This document shows, piece by piece, positions 43,632 to 55,890 of a DNA stretch of 64,000 bases. The stretch comes from Eumeta japonica (taxonomy: Eukaryota; Arthropoda; Insecta; Lepidoptera; Psychidae): assembly GCA_005406025.1 (NCBI GenBank), contig BGZK01000157.1:186001-250000 (forward strand), written 5' to 3'. The first letter of the stretch is position 1. Every line of letters begins with the position of its first letter. Below the pieces are notes generated by a model that saw only the letters and a program-made list of their open reading frames with translations, did no database searches and was not told the DNA's origin. A program made the translations under genes and the position numbers.

Positions 43632-44780
43632 TTATATAAACATGAATATGGAAGGTCGAATATGGAGTAAAAAAAATATTCTTCTCTCTCCTCCTCCGAT
43701 AACAATTGATTAGTTGTTTTTGAAGTCTGTTTAAAAAAATATCTATATGGGTTTTTTAAGGTGGTTTTAATTAACTTTTCTTTTTTGAAAAACTTATTTT
43801 ACATTTTTTAGTTAACGAGTAATTATCACTTTATAATTCTTTAGATACTTTACATGTGGATTTGACCATAGTCAATAAAATCGGCCAGGAATCTCCTATA
43901 CTTTTGTACGGAGAAAGTGGAAAAGCAGTTCCGATCACGAATCAATTGTCCACTGCCACTCATTACAGGGGTCTTTACAATCTAAGTTGGAGTGTAATTA
44001 CCTAATTATTCTTCAACAAACTGCATAAATTATACTTATTTTTTGTAATATATTAGTTTTACAATTCATGCAAATTACACTATTATTTACTTCCACGTTA
44101 AATTAATTTCCACTGTTTCTACTGTTATTGTTAAGAGTTTTGATGTGTTCCTGTTACGATTGTCATGTTGTAACTTTAATGTGGCGTATACTAGGTTTTA
44201 CTTGCAGCCATTGAAATGTAGCTTCTGGCGACAGATCGTAGTATTATCCCTTAACGTCTAACCTTTAAAGAGTGCTGTGTCTTCCAACATCAGTTCAGCA
44301 GCATGATACGATAACTACTGTTTGGTCTTGCCTTGCTACCGCCACGTCGTCGTCAGTTTTTGGCTTCTTTAATTTAGTGGCTGGCGGTGGCCTGGATCGC
44401 ATTTATCTGTTTTCAAGCGATAGAGAAACGTTTAAACAGTTGAAAGAGAATGGGAAAGAAAAAGGGACATACCTCGGGAGAAGCGGCCTGGTCTCACTCA
44501 CTGCGGGCGCGCCCTCTTTCTTTCTCCGTTTTGGTCCAATGTTTTGATCACCGACTTGATAAATATACCGAAATTAAGATTGGTATACGATGCCGACCCA
44601 ATGCACTAGAGCCATCACATACAATGTCCCACACGAAAAATTATCTACGCCACGGCAATATTGATTTGAACTATGATGACCGCTAGATGGCGCTTCTTTC
44701 AGTTACGGAGGTGTGAGGAATAAAATTATGTGAAGGGATATTTTATATCAGATTACTATTATGTCGTAACAACTACCATG
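43632..44780. other. unassigned DNA
   Basis: 43,632-43,750 continues the repeat that hosts the Gypsy element. 44,270-44,690 is GC-richer with open plus frames (44,272-44,547 and 44,450-44,686) that resemble no family I know. Confidence 0.3.
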
Positions 44781-44839
44781 CGTAAAAACTGAAACAACTA
44801 AAAAAATGTGCTGAAACCTATACATATAAGGCACTATAC

Positions 44840-45060
44840 GTGCCTATACTATAATATTTGAGGGTTTCCCTCGATTTTCCTGGGGTCCCATCATCAGATC
44901 CTCACTTGGTCACTATGGTACTACCTTAGGAGTATACTCTTTCAAAAATAAAAGGTTTCGAAATCGGTCCACAATTGATGAAATTATAGCTGAACACATA
45001 CAAAAAAAAAATACAGTAGATCATAGAACCTCCTTCTTTTTAAGTCTGTAAAAATATAGC
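44840..45060 (+). repeat. dispersed repeat fragment
   Basis: CCTGGGGTCCCATCATCAGA, CTCACTTGGTCACTATGGTA and AGAACCTCCTTCTTTTTAAG form a recognisable string that I recall from lepidopteran interspersed repeats. The end near 45,040 (CCTCCTTCTTTTTAAGTCTG) resembles the GAAGTCTGTTTAAAA found at 43,715. Confidence 0.4.
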
Positions 45061-45564
45061 AAAACATCTCGCTTCGCGGGTCATTTCCGTGTCGTTGTGG
45101 TCCTGACCGCAAAACACGTGTTCGTGTAGGCTTGAATTACAACATAATATAATACATAATACACACATGTATACTTGCATACGCATTACGTACATGCGTT
45201 CATAGCGTGGTGTCACGCGTATAACCTAACAAATACATAGAAGTTGCTGAAAATTGTAGCAGTGAAGAAGACGACAACTCGGCAGATAAATTTGACATCG
45301 AAGCCCTCTCGGGGTGGTTATTCTTTGCCGGCGCGCGGAAGTTTGTTTCGTGCAGATCGATCATCGCCGACAAAATTTGACCCTTGCAAAAAAATAAGCA
45401 TTATTTAGCACTAAATATTTCGTTTTATTCTTGCGCCAATAGCCTGCTTCGCTGGGCGTTATGAGTTGTGAAAATAAATAATTAAAAAAAAAAGAAAACA
45501 CAAGATGAAGAGTGTAAAAAATTAATAGCTACTTTTTAAGAGATGCCCGGTTAAAATATGTACT

Positions 45565-45840
45565 GGCCTTCGTCCACGGTTCCGCCCACGTAAACATAAA
45601 ATTAATTATTTCATCTTTTATTTCGCCTCATCACTAAATCATTCGTTATCCGCTTTAAATTTTGATCTAAAAACGGCTTCGCATTCCGATTTCGCTCACA
45701 CTATTGTTTTGATCCTACACTCGATTTTGACCTTAGCCTCATTCTCTATTTCAATCTCGGTCTCGACTTTCAATTCTATTTCCTGTTCTGTGTGCAATTG
45801 ATTCTGCTACCGGTCGTGGTTCTGATTTAGAAGAAGGCGT
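45565..45840 (+). repeat. CCCGCGG/TCGATT-type repeat, diverged copy
   Basis: GGCCTTCGTCCACGGTTCCG followed by CCCACGTAAACATA is a worn version of the head seen at 19,625 and 60,220. The tract 45,650-45,840 has repeated words such as CTCGATTTTGACC and TCTCGACTTTCAATTCTA. Confidence 0.5.
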
Positions 45841-48050
45841 AATCAATTCTAGTAATGGTATCAAAATAATATTTGGGTTATATTATTCATATATAGTGTA
45901 AGTTTTCTGTAAGTGAAAGATTTTACAGAATTTTTAGGGGCAAAAATATAAAGATGAAACCAATTTTTTTTTCCAAGCTTCTTGTTCACGCGTACAATGT
46001 ACAGCTAATTTCATAGTAACCGAATACATGGTTTGCACACGCGCAAAAGGACAAAATACGTATAGGGTTTTCGATTTTTCATAAAACATTTCATCCCTTA
46101 TTTAATCCTCTTAAAGGTACTTAACCATAAATAATACATGTCGTTACTTTTCGTTGAAATAAACAGCCAAAACCTAAGTTTTGTGTAAATAGCTTCAGTG
46201 GTTTCGTTATTTTTATGTGAGAATTTCGATCCTTATTTCACCCTTTTAGGGTTACTTTTAAGAACAACACATATCAATATTTCTTATTAGCAATAATTAG
46301 CTGAAATATAATTTTGCCATGAACAGTTTCACCGGTTTCGCTTTTTCATACAACATTTTATCCCCTTTATGATTAATAAAAAAAAACAATTTATATATTT
46401 TTTCTTATTCCTATAAGTAACGTTAAGTTTCTGTAGCATTTCATTTCTCTGTAGATTTAAGGTTTCGATTCTCCATACAACAGCATTTCATCATTTTTAT
46501 CCCCTCAGGGATTTAATTTCTAAAAATCATTTCTCAGTATTCGCTTAAATTATAATAGGAATCTTTTCACGAAATGTCGTCTCTAGACCGAGTAGCTTAG
46601 GCTGTGCTTTGATATATCAGTTTACTTTATATATATAATAAATAATATAAAACGATAAGTAAAAAGGCCCCAATACAAATATTCGGCGTTATTGATCTAA
46701 TATTGATCTAATATATTGATCTAACATCACGCTTTTGCAACACGGAAATAGGCATTATTTGCGTTGTTTAAATGCCCAGAATCATAAAAAATAAGGTTTC
46801 CCTCTTTGTCTCCAACGCTTGGAAACTCAAAAATCTCAAACAATTTTCGTAAGTAAATAAAAGTGTTCCGAGTAAAATAAAAAGCTTTGTTAACTTTCAG
46901 CCTTTTGTTTTCGTTGTGTGCTGTACAAATACATATACAACTAAATTCCTCGGCTTTTGCCAATCATAGACCCGTTTTCGAGATCGGTCTCGTACCTGAT
47001 CGCTAAGCCGACGCTACAGATTGATACAGTAGTATATAAATAATAAATACTGCGATGGAAATTTGTAGAGTCTGTCTGTAATATCATATTAACGGACGAT
47101 TTGAAGATACAAGCACTTAGGATTATCCTCGACCATATATTACGTTGCTATAAACAATTAGATAAGTATTAATTTCGTAAAGATTTGAATTACTTCTCAA
47201 CAAAAATCACAAAATACAACTAGATAAATTATACTTTAATGAAATCCGGGTAAATCTAGCTAAATCTAGTGGCGCTAAGTATTTCCAACCAAATGAAAGA
47301 TGACCGTTCTTTAAGGCCCCGTTATTCGGTATTACAAAACGTAACCTTATACGATCATTTGTGTGTTTGCCTGTCCATCTCCTCGCCTCTCACAGTCAAT
47401 TCACTCCAATTCTAGGGACCGATTAAATTAAAATGTATACATATGATTTTTTGTGACTCAAACATGAATGCGCAATTTTAAGAAACGAATTTTGAACATG
47501 GAGGTCATTTTTTGCGGAAAAATCAAAAAATGAAAAAAAGTTTTGCAAAATATACCGTGTGATATTTGGTCTGTTTTAAGAGTCTCAAATACATATCTTT
47601 AATTTATTGTTGTAAATAAATAGTTTTATTTAAAAATTTGACCACACCTCCCCTTTTCTTTAAAACTGTTGAGTGTTAAATTTTGAAAATAATACAAGAA
47701 ATAGTTGTTTACATACGGATTACAGGGAATCTTTGACGAGTTTTTTGTTTAAAAATAACATGTAAATGTCTCAATATTGCGCGTACAAAGCTACGTTTAC
47801 AGTTCAACATGCAGTTGTATTAGTTACCACAAATTGTCATATTTAAAAAATAAAGTCGATTTACGGACGATAATTTTACGTGATAATGCCATAAGAAAAC
47901 ATTGATGAAAAATTTCATTCTTTTATGAATTGAATTATTATTACTGAATTATCATTTTGTATAATACAAAGAAGAAGTTAATTGAAAATGACAATGTTTT
48001 CGATAAATTAACATTTATTTGCGCTCGTTAATTCAAATATTTTTCTGCTT
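45841..48050. other. AT-rich DNA, little recognised
   Basis: ATTGATCTA recurs three times at 46,691-46,728. The minus frame 46,727-46,963 (78 residues, with LIFYDSGHLNNANNAYF) has no recognised family. Confidence 0.25.
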
Positions 48051-48059
48051 AATTTATAC

Positions 48060-48200
48060 AATAAAGGGATAGATGCGTCACAAGCCGAACGCTTAGGCCG
48101 ATCGTGCCTCTCTATTGTTCCGCGCTCTCGCTCGCATGTTCAGCTCAGGCGAAACGCGACAATGAGTCATACTTTTTCGTGCGTGCAACCGGCGTTCATC
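48060..48200. other. GC-rich block in AT-rich DNA
   Basis: GCCGATCGTGCCTCTCTATT and GCGCTCTCGCTCGCATGTTC stand out in composition. No frame or structure explains it. It may be a fragment of an old repeat. Confidence 0.3.
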
Positions 48201-50999
48201 GATTTATAAGACGTTAACACGTCAAAAATGAATGATAACATCATACGAAACCATCTCCACAAGAGTTCAACTAGAACTTGTTAGATATTTTTAGGCAAAA
48301 ACATATTCTATATTGATACGGAACTCTGAGTGCACGAGGCTGAATCATACTTCACCAGTTTATTTAAATTACTTAGTTTAAGATGAAAATAAAATTATTT
48401 GAATTTATGGTTTATAGATAAAGAAACTGCAAATCAAACTATCTTCTGTTTGATATTATAAGAAAAAAAAAAAAGTATAATACCAATGAAATTCGGCTAT
48501 GCTATAAGTTTCATATAAGACTGCATTTGAGAACTATTTTTGTTTATTTAAACGAAAAGTTTGCTTCTTATTATATTCTTATTAGTATAATCTATTTATG
48601 GATAATAGAATTAATGAGAATAAGACGATGTTTTATTTGCAATAATGATCTATGAAATAATGCTCTCTTCGATGGTGATTTGCCTGTTTTTCAACAATCA
48701 ACCATCGAATATTCATTTAGTTAAATGAAGATTTGTAGTGCAAGAGCAGATTCAAGCATCAACGATAGGTCGCATGCTGCATGTTACCACATACTTCAGG
48801 CAAAAGTCACGTTTTCGTATAGCTGTTAATTTTATTATTGATACGTATTTTTATTCTAAGGGTGCGGCACACAAATTTAAAAGTTTAGACAGCTTGAATG
48901 TCAGAAAACAACTTTTTCTACTATATGATTTACTTTAAACATCTTTTTCCTTATAGTGTACACTTACTTTGAACGCGATTTTCGAAAGATATCTACTAAA
49001 CGATAAAACTATAAAAATCCATTCTTTATACATATCGATATACGACTGACATAATGGTAGACAGACGTCAGGTTTTACAAGGATATTGTGCAAATTTACA
49101 TGGATTATGGGAAGCATGTGAATACACATAAACAATAAGAAAAATATCGTACCATAAATCAATCCAAATTAAGCCGGGAAGGTACACATAAAGGCTGATT
49201 GTACGCACGAACGGTCAATTCCGCGGAGGCCGATGTGGGATCTACTTAGGGACATGTCAACCAAGATAAGGGTTGGGTGACCGGTCTTCTTTATTAGACA
49301 GACCTAACGGAAGTGGTCGGCGGACAGAGGGCCCCGTTTCGGAAATTGGCTGCGGTCATGTGATTATAAAGTTTTTTATCATATACTTCTACCTAACTGT
49401 CCACTTCGTTATTCGGGTCGGACGGAGCGGCTTTATAATAAACTACGAGATGGTTCATTGTGTTGATACGTTAGGGAATATGAGGAATATTTTTTTAATA
49501 CTCCTTCCTCGAATTCCACGTATTGAACCGAAGTGAAATATGTACCAGATAAGCTGCAATTTCGTTCTGGAACTCTCTATAAGTCCATTATTAAAACTTG
49601 CGTCCTATTTCTAGACTTGAACCACATTAAAGCGTTATTAGACACAGAGTATCAGTTCTAGATTGTGATGGGTTTTCGTGAATGTCCCAATCATCTATGA
49701 AAGTACATAACTTCCATTAATGTATCCGTCTCCCGTACACATATCAACCCTCGACGTTTCTGCCGTTGGAAATTTGCATACACACACATACAACACTCCC
49801 TTCGCATAGGTCGCTCTCCTTCCTGTTCCATTTGAGTTCAAGCCACGCTCGGCGACGTCACAAAGCCAGGTACTTACATTCAAGGGCTCTCGCGGTGAAC
49901 GCCTGACGGCTACATGTCAACACGCGCCGTCTGCAACCTAAGCACTCGTGTTCTAATTTGATGTCGAGAATTTCCACATTCGATCGATATATCTTACAAT
50001 TTAATGAGTACGTAACCTAGTTTTTTTTTTTATTACAAAATAAGTGAACGTGAAAAAAAATAAATTGACATTATCTCTATGGAAATGGGGAAATTGAAAA
50101 TAAATTGGATTTGTCTACTTTTTTGTGTCTTAAGATTGTCATATTGAAACCAAATCTATCTAAAAATAATTAATTAAAATTTATCTGCTTTTCGATGATG
50201 TGATAACTCTTTTTTCTTATTAATTTGTATTCATGTAGTGAAGTCCATTTACATGTACTGAAACTTAATAATAAGAAATACGAATGTAAAATTTATTTAA
50301 GTAGATAATTTACATAACACTTTTCTAGACAAGTATTATAATAGTAGTAGCTATGCCCCATAAAAATTAACATAATAACAACATGTAGGTCATATAAATA
50401 ATTTGAATTGCTCTGTGTTATGTAAATGTAACATATTATATACTTTGTTGAATAAAAAAAATCCAATTAAAAACTATATTAACTGAGAAATGCACAATTA
50501 ATCTGCATTCTAATTCATCTTATATGTGAATTGAATAATTGAAAAAATCTATTTAGCCTCTACGCTATTATATTAGAACAAAACAAATTCGAAAACAAAA
50601 TAAACACAACGTAATTTTTGCAGGAACAATGACAGTAAAGGAAATTCAAACAAATTTAATCTCCTTTGAAATACAAATCGATCAGCCCATTGTGAGGCGA
50701 CAATGGGGCGCTTATTGTGTCCAAGTTGTGACACAAATTATAATGCATGCCTCATTAATTGATTTCTCTAACAATAAGAGTTGTACAGAACGGATGGTAG
50801 AGGGGAATTTTCGGTTTTAGGCGACTGAATTGATGAGTTGCAACTCCGTATATTATTCGGTATTGTGGTTAATTTTTACATTGTGCGGTAACAGGAAAAA
50901 TGTTTCATTCAAATTTCACATAAATTCTATAAGAGTCTGAATTCATATGACACCTTAAAAATACTCTGTTGAGTTGACTTTGGAACTTGAGCTGCTGCC
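48201..50999. other. unassigned DNA
   Basis: Mostly AT-rich. 49,190-49,460 and 49,720-49,960 are GC-richer with no recognised product. A plus frame at 50,629-50,820 follows a plausible acceptor (TTTTTGCAG at 50,616-50,624) and reads MTVKEIQTNLISFEIQIDQP. It could be a small exon, but no donor or family supports it. Confidence 0.25.
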
Positions 51000-51148
51000 A
51001 TGAACATTTCTCAGCCGAAATTGAAAGGATATCTATCTGTCTGTGCACATTGGTATCTCAGAAACGGCTGTAACGATTTTGATGGCAATCTGTATTATGA
51101 TAAGGTTTTGCTTTAAACGCTTATCTATATAAACTCAGGAAGGAATGA

Positions 51149-51275
51149 TGGTGGCGTGGGGGCTTGGATGTGGGTGTAAGGGTAAGGGTGGGATTGTGGG
51201 AGTGAGGGTGGCGCTATCGGAGTGTAAGTGTGCGTGAGTGTGTGCGTCCGCGCGTATGTATGAGTGTATGTGAGG
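51149..51275 (+). repeat. G-rich and GT-rich tract
   Basis: Runs GGGGG, GGG (several) occur in a 65-base stretch (GTGGGTGTAAGGGTAAGGGT near 51,168-51,187), followed by a GTGTGCGTGAGTGTGTGCG tract. The spacing would allow G-quadruplexes on the plus strand. Just upstream, CTCAGAAACGGCTGTAACGA at 51,058 belongs to a dispersed repeat. Confidence 0.7.
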
Positions 51276-51279
51276 CAAT

Positions 51280-52179
51280 TTGTATACTTTAATTCAAAAA
51301 AATATATGTTGCTAGCAAACTTGCATACGATAATTACATAACAGTGTTGAACTCGTCAAAACATACCAAATGAGCGCAAATCCAAAGACTTACTTTTTAG
51401 CCACTGAAGAGTTCTGCTAACCGTCTTCCGTTTCGATGATCAGGTCTCTGTCACCAAATGTAATGTGATGGAAATATGAGAACATTTTAATTGAGCATAA
51501 ATTAAAGAGATATACTACTAGCCATCAAATAATTGAACTTTTCACATCCCTTTGTCATTCGTTGTATAGTACTGAACTCCTCAAAATCAATTAAATAAGC
51601 GCAGTCTCAAAGGGTTTACTGTTCCGTTATCCACCTCTTGGCTTCATCATCAAATCAGCATAGTGTTACCAAATTATTGTATCGTCACTCGACTCACATA
51701 CAATTGCAAAATGTCAAATTAATACTCTAATTAAAAGCGTGTTAGAATCGTTTGCCTCGGTTGTTGTACGTCTATGTATTGTACAAGTAAAGCTAATAGA
51801 AACGTGCCAAATAAGATGTTTGACGATAAATGGTATCGTTTCAGTGCACAATAGAACGCGCTTGCTTTCGGATAAGAGCTTAGACATGATACTGAATAAA
51901 TATGTGAATGTTTGTCGCCTGTTTTAATATTTATTAAAAATAACCACAATGGTTTTTATGTGATAATACTCAGGAGTTATATTTTTCTCAGTAGGTTTAT
52001 TCATAATCGGTATATAACAGCACTTCTTCGCACAACTCGGCAGTAAATTGAGGTACCTAAATTAGTAATTTCTGTAATGGAAAAAGTACGTATTCAAAGA
52101 ACTTTCGAGCAGTTAATAAGATCTATTAGGCTTTTTGTTTAGTTTATTCTGTGACATATAGGACATATATTATATATAT
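51280..52179. other. AT-rich DNA, nothing recognised
   Basis: Frames at 51,731-51,949 (minus) and 51,739-51,927 (plus) overlap and have no family resemblance. Confidence 0.3.
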
Positions 52180-52590
52180 GGCAAGAGAGATATAGAACGG
52201 TTCTACAAAATGAGCGACAGCCATCACATCAACACAAGCCATAAGAACGATCTTGATGCTCATAAAACCAGAGTCAGTAAAATTAGCAAATAATTCAAGG
52301 GGTAATGTGTGTGATTTTATAATAAAATCCCATCGGAAATTAAAATTTTATCTTTTTATGAATTTAAATGTTACTTTAAAAGAAAGTAATATCACAAAAT
52401 CTATTATACCGTATCTAAATATGCTAATGAAAAAAAACCGTGAGATTTAACTGCGCGGCTATCAGGTTATTTCATGTTATTTCAAAATTTGTATTAATTG
52501 TATTCGTCTTCGAATAGTTTACGCCCATGAGCAAAAAAGCGACCCTTGAGTTTCTTGACCATTCTTCTCAAGGTGAATGGACATTTTAAA
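52180..52590 (+). mobile_element. CR1/Jockey-like LINE 3' end, second copy
   Basis: It is alignable by eye with 27,590-28,000: ATAAGAACGATCTTG, AAGGGGTAATGTGTGTGATT, TTATACCGTATCTAAATATG and CCATTCTTCTCAAGGTGAAT. It holds the same decayed C-terminal RT segment. The tail is less clear than in the first copy. Confidence 0.6.
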
Positions 52591-53340
52591 TGGGTGATAA
52601 AGCTACTGTTGAAAGTGATCCATTTAAAACATATTTCAATTATAATTCCTTTACCTACAAAATACTTTTGATACAGCAAAACGCGCGGTCATTTTCTATT
52701 TGTTACTGCCACGTAACAATTAGCCCTTTTCTCATGCAACAAGATCGACCGTCAAGTTATACGAGATCAAGAAAAAGTTTTGTCTTATTTTACATACAAA
52801 TTCAAGATAATTTTTATCAAATTTTATTAAAATTAATTAAATGTATAATAAAATAATGTCACTACCTACAAAATGACAACAAGCTGTTAAAGAAAATAGC
52901 ATATATATATATATTATGCAGTGATATAATCCCATGGCTGTAGAAATCTTGAGGTTTCTGATCAAAAAAACTGCGACAGATAGTTTAACAGTTCCCTGTA
53001 TATTTAATATTTAGCAGCACAAACTCTGGGTCTGTGCCCTTGATTTTAAGCGACAATTTTTAGCTACATATTTTTTGTAAGTCTCATGTTGCATTTATGC
53101 GCAACATCTAATTCCAAGATGTGAGTGTGTCCTGTACTCGGCACCTTATTTAACCATATTCTATTCCACTATTACTATTTACTCTAAGAAGTAGCACTAC
53201 AACATTTTTATTTTAGTAACTGTTCTAGGTCCTACTTCATGGCACCAGCTCACGAGTACCTCGACGAGGCTGTTGTCGCTAGACTGAACCATGTTAAAGG
53301 GAACCGTGCGACCCGCCCTCACCGTTACCACGAGTAGGAC
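52591..53340. other. unassigned DNA, possibly LINE 3' untranslated sequence on the minus strand
   Basis: 53,225-53,345 is GC-richer (CACGAGTACCTCGACGAGGC). On the minus strand it leads into the end of the A-rich tract. It could be the 3' end of an R1-like LINE, but no coding motif proves it. An 88-residue plus frame at 52,590 has no family. Confidence 0.25.
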
Positions 53341-53343
53341 CAT

Positions 53344-53615
53344 TTTGTGTCCCACCAATTGCTTTTGCTTCTTTTTATTATTAGTTTATTTTTATAGTAC
53401 TCTTTTTATTTGTATATTGATTTTGATATTGACCTTATTTTGCTTTTGTACATTTTCTTTTCAGATGTACATACATTTATAATTTTCTTTTGTTTTGATT
53501 TTTATTTTATATATATTTTAATTATCTTTTTATTGTTCATTTACATTATCTTATTTTTTATCACATCTTATCTTACGTCTACATACATTTTTATTATATA
53601 AATTTGTTTTACTAT
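53344..53615. repeat. T-rich (plus) / A-rich (minus) low-complexity tract
   Basis: About 270 bases are composed almost wholly of TTTTATT-like words. On the minus strand this is an A-rich tract immediately downstream of the viral relic, with about 130 AT-rich bases in between. Confidence 0.7.
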
Positions 53616-53744
53616 ATTAAAACACTTTTTGCTTATTTCAAGCCATATATTTTCACATACCACGGTTCACAGAAGTTTTAATTTTAATCCTTTTTAAGGG
53701 ATAGTTTTTTTACTTAGATTTAATGATATTTCCTTTCATATACA

Positions 53745-54260
53745 TTATGAGATAGCTTGTAGTCTTGTCTTAGTCGAGGAGATCGCCTTGTCGGCCTTCC
53801 AGGATGTCCATAACCTTTCTATTCCCGTTGCGAATAGCCATCTTGGCATTTTTGTCGTGTATTTTTTTATCACTGGCAGCCAAGGCTCTATAGATGAATC
53901 TGCCATTTTCACCATCGTCCGAATAATAAACACAACTAACGGATTGGCACTAAACGCCACCACGGCGTGTGGCACAGTGTCGTGCAACTTCTGTTTCGCC
54001 GTGACCCGCATGATGACGGTTCCTTCGGATGTCAGTCCCTGCGCTTCACGAATGATTAGGACACGGGACCCTTCTCCCTTTCCGAATCCTTGGGCGATGA
54101 GGGATTCTTTCTCGACCTGTGAGTATGTTAAGTAGAGGGTTTTTGGGAGGTCTTTCATGATTTTTGTGTCACTGTATTTTTTCAGCTGCAAAAATCGAAC
54201 CTGAGTCTTGGAAAAATATATGTTACTATATATCTCGTTAAGGGCATATGCTAGATCCAT
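53745..54260 (-). pseudogene. endogenous RNA-virus helicase, C-terminal half
   Basis: This is the second half of a superfamily-1 helicase of the alphavirus-like type (Viral_helicase1 family), which in the virus unwinds RNA during replication. In this 171-residue frame, TYSQVEKESLI (about residues 45-55) fits motif IV. VLIIREAQGLTSEGTVIMR (67-85) is a good motif V. AVVAFSANP (99-107) sits where motif VI should be but lacks its arginine, because the frame changes near 53,940. Residues after that point are out of register, and the original frame resumes on the same strand down to a stop near 53,770. It is not functional. A cellular Upf1-like helicase is less likely, because motif V and the compact spacing are viral in type. 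Confidence 0.78.
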
Positions 54261-54361
54261 CGGGTTTTGTCAGTGCAGAGCAATTCCTTCATGACCGTCG
54301 CCATCGGGTTTAGTCGGACGTATACAATCTCGAAAAGGTTCAGCCTGTCTATGAATGGGAA

Positions 54362-54793
54362 TTAGTTGATATCACCTATCAAAAGAACCTCTTTTGCACT
54401 AACCAGCCGTATTACCATTACGACGGCTCCAATATGGCTCATGAGGGCCTCGTCTACAATCAGTCGATCGCAGCTCTTCGGCCCCAGGAAACCATTTAGG
54501 AACCAGGAAATCAAAAGTAACACCGACACCGTCGTTCTTACTTTTGTTATGTCATCGGTTCCCAGTCGGATAGCAAGCTTTTCTCTGAGGTCCCTTACTG
54601 TTTCTAGAGTTGTGATGATGACAAGGTCCTTCCGCATTTCAAAGAGTTTTACGACCCATGTTGTTTTTCGGCATCCTAAAGGAGTCGTGTACCTCGGTCT
54701 TCCCATAATTACCGTTTGTTCCTCTTCAAGGGCCCCTAAACCACATGTCGCTCTGTAAGCCACCATGTACAAGCAAATTATGCTTCTTCTCAA
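54362..54793 (-). pseudogene. endogenous RNA-virus helicase, N-terminal half
   Basis: This 143-residue frame carries the ATP-binding motifs of the same helicase. The Walker A position reads G-C-R-K-T-T (54,659-54,676), with the conserved Gly before Lys replaced by Arg. An Ia-like T-T-L-E follows at 60-64. Walker B is LIVDEA (DEA at 54,446-54,454). The frame ends in L-L-I-G-D-I-N directly followed by a stop, exactly within motif III where a Gln is expected. The stretch before 40 is out of register with the motif, so another frame change lies near 54,680. It continues into 53,745-54,260 after about 100 bases. The broad group is virga-, kita- or nege-like insect viruses; I cannot place it more finely. 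Confidence 0.8.
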
Positions 54794-54859
54794 GATTGTT
54801 TGAGAGTTATTGTCGTATTCGGTAGCCTCCGTATCCTCAAGGCCAGCCGTGCCTCAGAT

Positions 54860-55057
54860 TTACTGAAGTACATTCATAAAATCCCCTCGCACATGGATTT
54901 GTGAATTTTTAGAGTTGCCGAAGTAAGCGCTATAAACTCCGAGAACGCGTTCTCGTAGTGGTATCGTAGTTGTCTGACAGGAACTGTAGCCGGTGGGTCG
55001 ACCGACCTCACCTTTTTTAAACTCACGTTGGCGCGGTTTCGGGGTCTGTTGGCACAT
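54860..55057 (-). pseudogene. probable viral replicase linker segment
   Basis: A 65-residue frame (MCQQTPKPRQREFKKGEVGR at the start) lies on the same strand, between the helicase and the upstream open segment. It has no motif I recognise. Its inclusion in the viral relic rests on position, strand and similar base composition. Confidence 0.4.
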
Positions 55058-55287
55058 TCAGCTTATTTATTTTCGTTTCAAGTGCCACTGTTGCCCGCAG
55101 ACTTTTCACCTTGGGCATACTTTTTTGTAGCTCTTCCTAATGCCCTCAGAAGGATGCGTCCCTGAGACTCGAACTTTTCTTTCTGGGCTTTCTGCCTACA
55201 CTCCGTAAGCTCTGCTGTCTTATCTTCAGCTATTCGTTGTTAGAGACGTTCGGAACCTGACGCTCTCTCGCATGTTACGGGATATTC

Positions 55288-55890
55288 CTAGGTGTCTACT
55301 TCAACTGGATCTGTTGGGTCGCGCTGCAAGAGGTAGTTTAGGTTTACATTTTGATCCTCATACATCATGACTTTGTGAGCCGCGGATGCTTTGATGCATC
55401 CCAGTCGGTCCACGACTTCTCCGGTTTCGAAGGACACCGCCATTGCATGGATACTTATAGCGCGAGGGGTAATATTCGAGTCCGAACTTGCAGTCCCCAA
55501 TATAGATGGCAATGAGCACGCCTGGGAAAAAAAGTGTTTTTTCCTCCTAGGAGAATAGAATGATCGTTTTGTTTTTTCCTTACTGTTCTGCACTTGTTTC
55601 CCCCCAACTTTTATCTGAGATAGTACTTCAAAGGTCTTTAGCTTCATTCTTGTTTTAAAAGTGCTGCCATTCAGGAAAACTGCGAGTTCGGGAGAAATTG
55701 CCATCAAGTGCAGTTCCGTTGTGCAGCAGAATCTTATACCAAGTCTTTTAGTATTACAGTCCATGAAGAGAGCCACAGATCTGCGTTTTAAGCCTGGTTC
55801 TCTTCTTTCCCTGCATTCCAGAGTTTGTGTGAAGTTTATGGTCATTCTGTGAAGTTTATGGTTATTGGGATTACCTGGGTTGACACGGTC
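55288..55890 (-). pseudogene. unassigned open segment upstream of the viral helicase
   Basis: This is the longest open segment in the window: 186 residues from the Met at 55,845, and open further upstream to about 55,920. It contains a basic patch (KVGGKQVQNSKEKTKRSFY) and a C-terminal half with SIHAMAVSFETGEVVDRLG. Order and strand fit a region between the methyltransferase and helicase domains of a virga- or kita-like replicase, but no methyltransferase motif is visible. Alternatively it belongs to the neighbouring LINE or to another element. I cannot decide from sequence alone. Confidence 0.45.
55828..55866. repeat. short direct duplication at the LINE/virus junction
   Basis: TGTGAAGTTTATGGTCATT and TGTGAAGTTTATGGTTATT stand 20 bases apart, start to start, with one difference. 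Confidence 0.85.

Noticed and set aside
53788..54758. Plus-strand open frames of 115 and 130 residues
   Set aside because: They are exact shadows of the viral helicase frames on the minus strand.
55828..55866. Reading the 20-bp-spaced repeat as a LINE target-site duplication
   Set aside because: The two copies are adjacent rather than on either side of an insertion.
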